NCBI GenBank assembly: GCA_902803245.1
Contig: CADCPJ010000193.1
Span: forward strand, 1 to 5,990
Origin: an uncultured Lachnospiraceae bacterium
Lineage (GTDB): Bacteria; Bacillota; Clostridia; Lachnospirales; Lachnospiraceae
Length of the DNA: 5,990 nucleotides
Direction: 5' to 3'
Shown: positions 1 to 4,807 of the stretch, in pieces
How the letters are laid out: every line of letters begins with the position of its first letter
How positions within the stretch are numbered: the stretch's first letter is position 1
Notes under the pieces: generated by a model
The model's database searches: none
Seen by the model: only the letters and a program-made list of their open reading frames with translations
What the model was told of the DNA's origin: nothing
Position numbers and translations under genes: made by a program

Positions 1-12
1 CAGATAATCCAT
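1..12 (-). CDS. start of a further minus-strand gene, cut by window edge
   Basis: Only four codons are visible (Met-Asp-Tyr-Leu, beginning with the ATG at 12-10), so the product cannot be named. The start is supported by a strong Shine-Dalgarno, GGAGGA (27-22), nine bases upstream of the ATG. It lies 71 bases downstream of the PBP stop codon on the same strand, with a palindrome in between that may terminate or attenuate read-through. It could be co-transcribed with the PBP gene. Confidence rests on the ribosome binding site alone. Confidence 0.55.
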
Positions 13-21
13 AGGCCTCTC

Positions 22-27
22 TCCTCC
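22..27 (-). promoter_or_regulatory. Shine-Dalgarno of the edge gene
   Basis: GGAGGA on the minus strand, nine bases before an ATG at 12-10. It is near consensus, and it is the main reason to believe that a gene starts at the left edge. Confidence 0.6.
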
Positions 28-75
28 AAAACGTGACAGTGGGGACAGTCCCCATTGTCACCATTGTTACGTTTT
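28..75. repeat. 48-bp palindrome, terminator-like, with alternative pairings
   Basis: The core is a hairpin with arms 33-45 and 49-61 (12 Watson-Crick pairs plus one G-T pair, 3-base loop), centred on GGGGACAGTCCCC. An outer arm, 28-38, can instead pair with 65-75, leaving the shorter stem 40-45/49-54 inside. A-runs on one side and T-runs on the other make it terminator-like in both directions: on the minus strand TTTT follows the core arm, so it could end PBP transcription. The two imperfect pairs (39/55 and 35/68) are G-U on a plus-strand RNA but C-A on a minus-strand RNA. It could also be a dispersed REP-like palindrome; that cannot be decided from one copy. Confidence 0.6.
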
Positions 76-83
76 TGTTAAGA

Positions 84-2762
84 TCAGTAGGTATCCCAGT
101 TCCCGTCGTCACCATTGTATACGAAGCCGCCGTCCCCTTCATACAGGTAGCCGCCGCCGTCCCCTTCATACAGGTAGCCGCCGTAATCCTCGTCTTCAAA
201 CGGCACAACATCCGGGTTGTCCAGCCACTCCTCCCCGCCTTCATAGGTGCCCTCGTCCCAGGTCTCTACGGGGAAGTACTCCTCCTCATCTGTCACGTCC
301 TCCGGAAGATAGTTCTCGAACTCCTCGACCGGGATCTCCTCGTAGTTGTTCCCGGTGATGACCTCATCCGTGTAGGACTTCCAGTCGGTCTCGCCAAACG
401 TCTCCGCCTGTCCGCTCCCGCAGATCGGGCAGATGCGGGACGGCAGGTAGGCCGCGCTCACATAGTCTTCCGATATGTGCCGGCAGGCGGCGGAGGGCTC
501 CTGGTTTGACAGCCCGCAGATGCGCGCCTTCTCAACGGTGTCCGGCTTTGCAAAGGAAATGACGGCCTGCCCATGAGACAGGCGGTCCATCACCTTTTTC
601 CAGAGCGTCTTGTGGTACTCCCGGTAGACGCCTTCCTCGGGGAGCTTCTTGTTGTTGTCGTAACCCGCCCACACGCCGGCGGTGTAGTACGGGGTGTACC
701 CCACAAACCAGACGTCGTTGTATTTTGAAGTCGTCCCGGTCTTGCCGGCGGCCGGCATGCCGCCCTGAAGCTGAACCGCTGTGGCCGTTCCCTCCTTCAC
801 GACGCCTTCCATCGCATCGGTCAGGATGAAGGCCGTGTCCGCACTCACCGCGCGCCGCGTCTCCGGCGTGTTGTCGATGACGATATTTCCGCTCTGGTCG
901 TAGATCCTGGTGTAGAGGATCGGCTTTGTGTAGATCCCGCTGTTGGCGATGGCCGCGTAGCCGGCAGTCAGCTCCAGATTGCTGACTCCCTTGGAAATGC
1001 CCCCGAGGGCGAGGGGCTGAACCACGTCGCGGTCAGGGTCGAGGCTCGTAATCCCGAATTTCAGGAGCTGCTGATAGCCGCGCGCGGGTGTGATCTGGGT
1101 GAGCGTCTTCACCGCCGCGACATTTACCGAGTGCACGATGGCCTCCCTCAGCGTGATCCATCCCATATACTCCTCGGTCGAGTTGTGCACTTCTGCACCC
1201 CCTTCGTAGGAAAATGGCGCGTCCTCCACGTAAGAGCCGATCATCTTCGCGCCGCTGTCGAGCGCGGCGGAGTAGGTGGAGAGGATCTTGAACGTGGAGC
1301 CCGGCTGTCGGTAGGAGCCGGTGGCCCGGTTTAATGTGAGGGAGGCGGTTTTCTTCCCTCTCCCCCCGACGATCGCCTTCACGTAGCCCGTGCGCTGGTC
1401 CATAATCACCATCGACGACTGCGGCTCCGGGATCAGCTCAAGCCTCTCGCCCAGAATCTCGTCCCCTTCAAGGAGAATGCTGCTCTTAAAGTCCTCCACG
1501 CTCCTTATTGCCTCCGCCTCGGAGTCAAAGAGAAGATCGAACTCCTCCGCCTCCTCCTTCGGGAGGGTGCTCTTATAATACTGAAGAAGCATCTCGCGGC
1601 TGTAATTGACGGTCTGTCCGTCCGCGCGCTTCACGCTGAACGCCCAGTCGAGATAGTATTCGGTGTTCTCGGGAAAGTTTTCGGGATTGTTGTATTCCTC
1701 GTCGCAGACCGCCTGGATCTGCCGGTCCTCGGTCGAGTAGATCCTTAAGCCCCCGGAATAGAGGAGCTGGTAGGCCTGCGCCTCCGTATACCCCTTCTGG
1801 TTCATGAGGTCCCGGACCACCTGGGCAGTCAGCGCATCGACAAAATAGGAGTAGACCGTGTTCCCCTCCCCTGCCGCGGTCTGGACGGCTTCGATCCGGG
1901 AGTAGACGTCGTCTTTTAATGCCTCCTCAAGCTCTTCCTCCGTGATGTAATGGAGCTCGAGCATCTTCTTGAGGACCCGGCTTCTCCTGCCGGCATTTTC
2001 CTCGGGGTGGCGGATCGGGTTGAAGCGCGCGGGATTCTGCGTGATGCCCGCGATCACGGTGCTCTCCGAGAGCGTCAGCTCGGAGACATCCTTGCCGAAG
2101 TACTTCGCGGCGGCCGCCTGCACGCCGTAAGTGCCCGCCCCCAGGTTGATCGTGTTGAGATAGTTCTCGAGGATCACGTCCTTGCTGCCGAGCTTCTTTT
2201 CGAGCTCGAGGGCGAGATACTGCTCCTGCAGTTTCCGCTCAAGGGAGTCGAGAAGCGTCTTCTCCTCCGTCCAGGTGGTGAATACGTTGTTTTTAAGGAG
2301 CTGCTGGGTGATGGTGCTGGCGCCCTGGGTGAACCGGAAGCCGTGTGACGCAGCCGTAAAGAGCGCCCTTATGAGGCTCTTCGGGTCCACGCCCTTGTGG
2401 AGATAGAACCTCTCGTCCTCGGCCGCTATGACGGCGTGCTGGAGGCTTAAGGGGACGCGGCTTAGTGACACGGCGGTGCGGTTGGCCTCGGACCCGGTCA
2501 GCTTCTGGAGCTCCCTCCCCTCGGAGTCATAGATAAATGTCGCGAATGCGCTGGGCGCGATACTGATCGAATCGATCGAAGGGGCGCGGTCCACGATCCC
2601 TTTCCACGCGCCGTATACAAATGAGCACCCGACGACAAATGCCGCAATAAACACAAAAAGAAAGACGCGAAGGAGCGAGACGCCCACCCGCCTTCCGATC
2701 CGCGGCGCAGACGACTCCAGCTTCTCTTCCCGTCGTTCAATTCCCCGATAAGAGTAATCCAT
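84..2762 (-). CDS. class A penicillin-binding protein (PBP1A-type bifunctional peptidoglycan synthase)
   Basis: 892 residues. It polymerises lipid II into glycan strands and cross-links stem peptides at the outer face of the membrane. A short basic cytoplasmic N-terminus is followed by one membrane segment (about residues 28-52). The glycosyltransferase family 51 domain (about 70-250) shows AAEDERF with catalytic Glu115, GASTITQQLLKN (147-158), the RKLQE motif with Glu180, and ILENYLNTINLG (197-208). The transpeptidase domain (about 445-730) shows SxxK at Ser489-Lys492, SVN at 545-547 and KTGTT at 674-678. Four cysteines follow (749, 760, 778, 781), as in many clostridial PBP1A proteins. The tail from residue 796 has no Lys or Arg, about 30 acidic residues, and a duplicated GGYLYEGDG unit. 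The ATG at 2762 is chosen because MDYSYRGI-type N-termini are usual for these proteins, although no Shine-Dalgarno precedes it. The gene has its own promoter and is separated from the glucokinase by a terminator. The family call is very secure; the paralogue name (ponA or similar) is not. Confidence 0.97.
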   Translation of the reverse strand: MDYSYRGIERREEKLESSAPRIGRRVGVSLLRVFLFVFIAAFVVGCSFVYGAWKGIVDRAPSIDSISIAPSAFATFIYDSEGRELQKLTGSEANRTAVSLSRVPLSLQHAVIAAEDERFYLHKGVDPKSLIRALFTAASHGFRFTQGASTITQQLLKNNVFTTWTEEKTLLDSLERKLQEQYLALELEKKLGSKDVILENYLNTINLGAGTYGVQAAAAKYFGKDVSELTLSESTVIAGITQNPARFNPIRHPEENAGRRSRVLKKMLELHYITEEELEEALKDDVYSRIEAVQTAAGEGNTVYSYFVDALTAQVVRDLMNQKGYTEAQAYQLLYSGGLRIYSTEDRQIQAVCDEEYNNPENFPENTEYYLDWAFSVKRADGQTVNYSREMLLQYYKSTLPKEEAEEFDLLFDSEAEAIRSVEDFKSSILLEGDEILGERLELIPEPQSSMVIMDQRTGYVKAIVGGRGKKTASLTLNRATGSYRQPGSTFKILSTYSAALDSGAKMIGSYVEDAPFSYEGGAEVHNSTEEYMGWITLREAIVHSVNVAAVKTLTQITPARGYQQLLKFGITSLDPDRDVVQPLALGGISKGVSNLELTAGYAAIANSGIYTKPILYTRIYDQSGNIVIDNTPETRRAVSADTAFILTDAMEGVVKEGTATAVQLQGGMPAAGKTGTTSKYNDVWFVGYTPYYTAGVWAGYDNNKKLPEEGVYREYHKTLWKKVMDRLSHGQAVISFAKPDTVEKARICGLSNQEPSAACRHISEDYVSAAYLPSRICPICGSGQAETFGETDWKSYTDEVITGNNYEEIPVEEFENYLPEDVTDEEEYFPVETWDEGTYEGGEEWLDNPDVVPFEDEDYGGYLYEGDGGGYLYEGDGGFVYNGDDGNWDTY
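126..183 (-). repeat. perfect 27-bp tandem repeat in the PBP tail
   Basis: Bases 130-156 and 157-183 are identical 27-bp copies, and the identity runs 4 bases further left (126-129 equals 153-156). In frame they encode two copies of GYLYEGDGG (residues 862-879). A third, diverged unit, GFVYNGDDG, follows at residues 879-887 (roughly bases 102-128). The perfect nucleotide identity suggests a recent slippage duplication. Confidence 0.95.
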
Positions 2763-2768
2763 CGGTAT

Positions 2769-2797
2769 ATTATAGCAAAAATGCGCGCAGGCGGCAA
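2769..2797 (-). promoter_or_regulatory. extended -10 promoter for the PBP gene
   Basis: On the minus strand there is TGCTATAAT, a perfect -10 hexamer (2774-2769) with the TGn extension. A -35-like TTGCCG (2797-2792, four of six consensus bases) lies exactly 17 bases upstream. Counting the last -10 base as -7, the expected start of transcription is the A of the PBP ATG at 2762. The -35 hexamer lies in the loop and 3' arm of the upstream terminator hairpin. Because there is also no Shine-Dalgarno before the ATG, the mRNA may be leaderless or nearly so. Confidence 0.75.
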
Positions 2798-2808
2798 ACC
2801 GCCTGCGC
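2777..2808 (-). terminator. intrinsic terminator after the glucokinase gene
   Basis: A perfect 10-bp GC-rich stem (arms 2808-2799 and 2794-2785, minus-strand arm GCGCAGGCGG) closes a 4-base TTTG loop. After three bases (GCA) it is followed by TTTTT (2781-2777). The uridine run is short and slightly offset, so termination may be partial. It lies 56 bases past the glucokinase stop and is placed to end the uvrC-hprK-glucokinase transcript. On the plus strand no T-run follows. Confidence 0.75.
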
Positions 2809-2815
2809 TTAAAAA

Positions 2816-2893
2816 GGTGCGTGATCAGTCGGGAACGAGTCCCGCTGAGCCGCAGGTGCGTGATCAGTCGAGAACGAGCCTCGCCGAGCCGTA
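2816..2893 (-). repeat. 39-bp tandem duplication of the glucokinase 3' end
   Basis: Copy A is 2855-2893 and copy B is 2816-2854, 34 of 39 bases identical. Copy A contains the last nine codons of the glucokinase gene (from Tyr305), overlapping Tyr-Gly-Ser-Ala-Arg-Leu-Val-Leu-Asp, plus its TGA and nine further bases. Copy B repeats this just after the stop, still in the same reading phase, and would read Cys-Gly-Ser-Ala-Gly-Leu-Val-Pro-Asp-stop. Each copy can fold into a 9-bp stem with one bulge and a 5-base loop (2825-2834 with 2840-2848 in copy B), and the stem spans the stop codon. Copy B is not translated unless the first stop is read through. Confidence 0.9.
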
Positions 2894-3805
2894 GATGCCG
2901 GCATCATTTCCGAGCTTCGCAAGGACGATCGGGGTCTCCACGCAGGCCGGGAACGCGACCGCGCGGTAATAGCGGCTCACGATATCCACGAGAGCGTCTC
3001 CCGCCTTCGAGACGCCGCCTCCGAGGACGATGACCTCCGGGTCCACCACCGCCGAATAGGCGGCGAGGGTCGTTCCGAGGTATTTTCCGAAGCGGTTCAC
3101 GATGCGCGTCGCGACGGCGTCGTCCGCTTTATAGGCATCGAATACGACCTTCGCGTCGATCGGTGCGTCCGGGTTGATGATCGTCGTCTCGGCGCTGTCC
3201 TTCTTCTTCAGCTCCTCCCTGGTCAGCCGGACAATCCCGGTGGCCGACGCGACCTGCTCCAGGCAGCCGCAGTTTCCGCACCCGCAGGGATCCGTAATCG
3301 CGTCCTCAACATGCGCATGTCCGATCTCGCCGCCGGCTCCGTGGGCGCCCTCAACGATGTGTCCGTCCACGATGATTCCGCCGCCGACTCCGGTGCCGAG
3401 CGTCACGACCATCACGTTCTGCTTGCCTTCGGCGCCGCCCTTCCACATCTCGCCGAGGGCCGCCACGTTCGCGTCATTTCCCGCTTTGATCTTTAAGCCG
3501 GTGATCCCTCCGAGGATCTCGGCGATGTCCATCTCACCCCAATGAAGGTTGACGGCGTAGGGGAGCTTGTTGTTTCGCACCGGTCCGGGAACGCCCACGC
3601 CGACGCCTGCGACTTCGCTCTTTTTCATGCCGCGCTCTTTCATTTTCTCCTGAATGGTTTTTCCGACATCGGGAAGGATGTTGGATCCGCTGTCCTCCGT
3701 CCTTGTCGGGATCTCCCATTTCTCCAGAAGAGTCCCGTCCGTCTCAAAGAGACCGCATTTCACGGTTGTTCCTCCGATATCGATACCGAAGCAGTACTTT
3801 GCCAT
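2864..3805 (-). CDS. glcK: ROK-family glucokinase
   Basis: 313 residues, typical ROK kinase length. It phosphorylates glucose to glucose 6-phosphate with ATP in the cytoplasm. Seen in the sequence: the phosphate-binding FGIDIGGTTVK (6-16), the catalytic Asp111 in GNDANVAA, the TLGTGVGGG nucleotide-binding loop (135-143), EIGH (160-163), and the ROK zinc motif CGCGNCGCLE (174-183), whose Cys174, Cys176 and Cys181 with His163 fit the usual metal site. LGGGVSKAG (261-269) is the C-terminal ATP-site loop. The ATG at 3805 is supported by AGGGAGGA seven bases upstream, within the end of hprK. It directly follows hprK, which fits a role in glycolytic entry. Glucose is the likely substrate because of its close resemblance to Gram-positive GlcK, but another hexose such as N-acetylmannosamine or fructose cannot be excluded from sequence alone. 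Confidence 0.93.
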   Translation of the reverse strand: MAKYCFGIDIGGTTVKCGLFETDGTLLEKWEIPTRTEDSGSNILPDVGKTIQEKMKERGMKKSEVAGVGVGVPGPVRNNKLPYAVNLHWGEMDIAEILGGITGLKIKAGNDANVAALGEMWKGGAEGKQNVMVVTLGTGVGGGIIVDGHIVEGAHGAGGEIGHAHVEDAITDPCGCGNCGCLEQVASATGIVRLTREELKKKDSAETTIINPDAPIDAKVVFDAYKADDAVATRIVNRFGKYLGTTLAAYSAVVDPEVIVLGGGVSKAGDALVDIVSRYYRAVAFPACVETPIVLAKLGNDAGIYGSARLVLD

Positions 3806-3808
3806 AGC

Positions 3809-4744
3809 TCATTCCTCCCTGTGTGATGACATATTCTCCTGAATGCGGCGGTAGAGCTCCTGAGCCGCATTGTATCCCATCTTTTTCTGCCTGTGGTTGA
3901 CGGCAGCGGTCTCGACAATCACCGCCAGGTTTCTTCCCGGGCGGATCGGCAAGGAGTGGCAGACCACTTTATTGCCGAGAAATTCCGTATATTCCTCATC
4001 CATGCCGAGCCGGTCATACTCGTGCTCCCGGCTCCAGTCCTCGAGCTTGATCACGAGGTCGATGGCCTGGGTCTCCTTCACGTGCTCCACTCCGTAGAGC
4101 GTCTTCACGTCGATGATGCCGATGCCGCGGAGCTCGATGAAATGGCGCGTGAGGTCAGGTGCCGAGCCGACGAGCGTCACGTCCGAGACCTTCCGGAGGA
4201 TCACCACGTCGTCGCTCACGAGGCGGTGTCCGCGCCGGACCAGCTCCAGGGCCGCCTCGCTCTTGCCGATCCCGCTCTCGCCCATGATGAGCACGCCCTC
4301 GCCGTACACATCGACAAGCACGCCGTGAACCGAGATGCTGGGGGCCAGCTCAACGGCCAGCCACCGGATGATCTCCGCCATGAACCCGCTCGTGGTCCGC
4401 TCCGTGACGAGGGTGGGCACGCCGTATTTTCTGGAAATGTTCAGCATGTCCTCGGACGGCTCCGTGAGCGTCGTGAAGATCACGCACGGAATCCCGCTCG
4501 AGATGAACCGCTCGTAGATCTTGCCGCGCTCCTCGTCAGGCAGCTGCATGATATAGGAGTACTCCACATACCCGATAATCTGCACGCGCTCCTTGACAAA
4601 ATGATCGTAATATCCCGTGAGCTGCAGCGCCGGCCGGTTGATATCCGGAGACGTGAGCTCAATCCCGGTCATGTCGATCTCGGGGGTCAGATTCTGCAGC
4701 GCCAGAGAATCCGCCAGTTTTTGCAGTGAGACAACCGTTTTCAT
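3809..4744 (-). CDS. hprK: HPr kinase/phosphorylase
   Basis: 311 residues, the usual length for the Firmicute enzyme. It phosphorylates HPr (and Crh where present) on Ser46 using ATP or pyrophosphate, and reverses this by phosphorolysis. It thereby drives CcpA-mediated carbon catabolite control in the cytoplasm, in most species responding to fructose 1,6-bisphosphate. An N-terminal DRTGG-like domain (about 1-130) is followed by the kinase core: catalytic-region His140 in SVHGVLVDVYG, the Walker A loop GESGIGKS (155-162), LVSDDVV with Asp178-Asp179, RGIGIIDV (206-213), and the family signature around IRPGRNLAVIVE and NHRQKKMGYNA (267-293). The ATG at 4744 has only a weak Shine-Dalgarno (GCAGG). 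It lies 59 bases after uvrC and three bases before glcK, so it is probably in one transcript with both, possibly with an extra promoter of its own. Confidence 0.98.
   Translation of the reverse strand: MKTVVSLQKLADSLALQNLTPEIDMTGIELTSPDINRPALQLTGYYDHFVKERVQIIGYVEYSYIMQLPDEERGKIYERFISSGIPCVIFTTLTEPSEDMLNISRKYGVPTLVTERTTSGFMAEIIRWLAVELAPSISVHGVLVDVYGEGVLIMGESGIGKSEAALELVRRGHRLVSDDVVILRKVSDVTLVGSAPDLTRHFIELRGIGIIDVKTLYGVEHVKETQAIDLVIKLEDWSREHEYDRLGMDEEYTEFLGNKVVCHSLPIRPGRNLAVIVETAAVNHRQKKMGYNAAQELYRRIQENMSSHREE
3813..3820 (-). promoter_or_regulatory. Shine-Dalgarno of glcK inside the hprK end
   Basis: AGGGAGGA on the minus strand is formed by the last Arg-Glu-Glu codons of hprK and lies seven bases before the glcK ATG. 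The hprK TGA (3811-3809) falls between this site and the ATG, so ribosomes ending hprK stop on the glcK initiation region. Translational coupling is inferred. Confidence 0.85.
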
Positions 4745-4778
4745 TCGTGTGACCTGCCCTTAAGGTGATGTTTGCCCG

Positions 4779-4807
4779 ATTGTTTGTCTTAGTAAAACAC
4801 CGGTCAA
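4779..4807 (-). promoter_or_regulatory. possible promoter for hprK-glcK
   Basis: On the minus strand TTGACC (4807-4802, five of six consensus bases) overlaps the uvrC stop codon and is followed after exactly 17 bases by AACAAT (4784-4779, four of six). Transcription would start near 4772, giving a leader of about 28 bases before the hprK ATG. The -10 match is weak and such matches arise by chance, so this is tentative. No terminator-like hairpin with a T-run is seen between uvrC and hprK. Confidence 0.3.

Noticed and set aside
33..509. 158-codon plus-strand open frame opposite the PBP 3' end
   Set aside because: Its repetitive AAVPFIQVA translation is simply the PBP tail repeat read on the other strand, and it begins inside the palindrome.
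1950..2348. 132-codon plus-strand open frame
   Set aside because: It is antisense to the conserved glycosyltransferase domain of the PBP and has no family motif of its own.
2498..2797. 99-codon minus-strand open frame overlapping the PBP start in another frame
   Set aside because: It would start within the terminator hairpin and overlaps the PBP transmembrane and early glycosyltransferase coding region, with no domain signal.
2821..3033. Small plus-strand open frame rich in Arg and Ser
   Set aside because: It is the 39-bp duplication and the glucokinase 3' end read on the wrong strand; the repeated peptide reflects the DNA repeat.
3893..4729. 278-codon plus-strand open frame opposite hprK
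   Set aside because: It lies fully antisense to a clear hprK gene. Its His/Asp/Arg/Leu-rich translation is what GC-rich antisense codons give, and it shows no recognisable domain.
4745..4803. Possible terminator between uvrC and hprK (GGTG ... CACC pairing)
   Set aside because: The pairing is short and interrupted by a bulge, and no T-run follows, so it is not supported.
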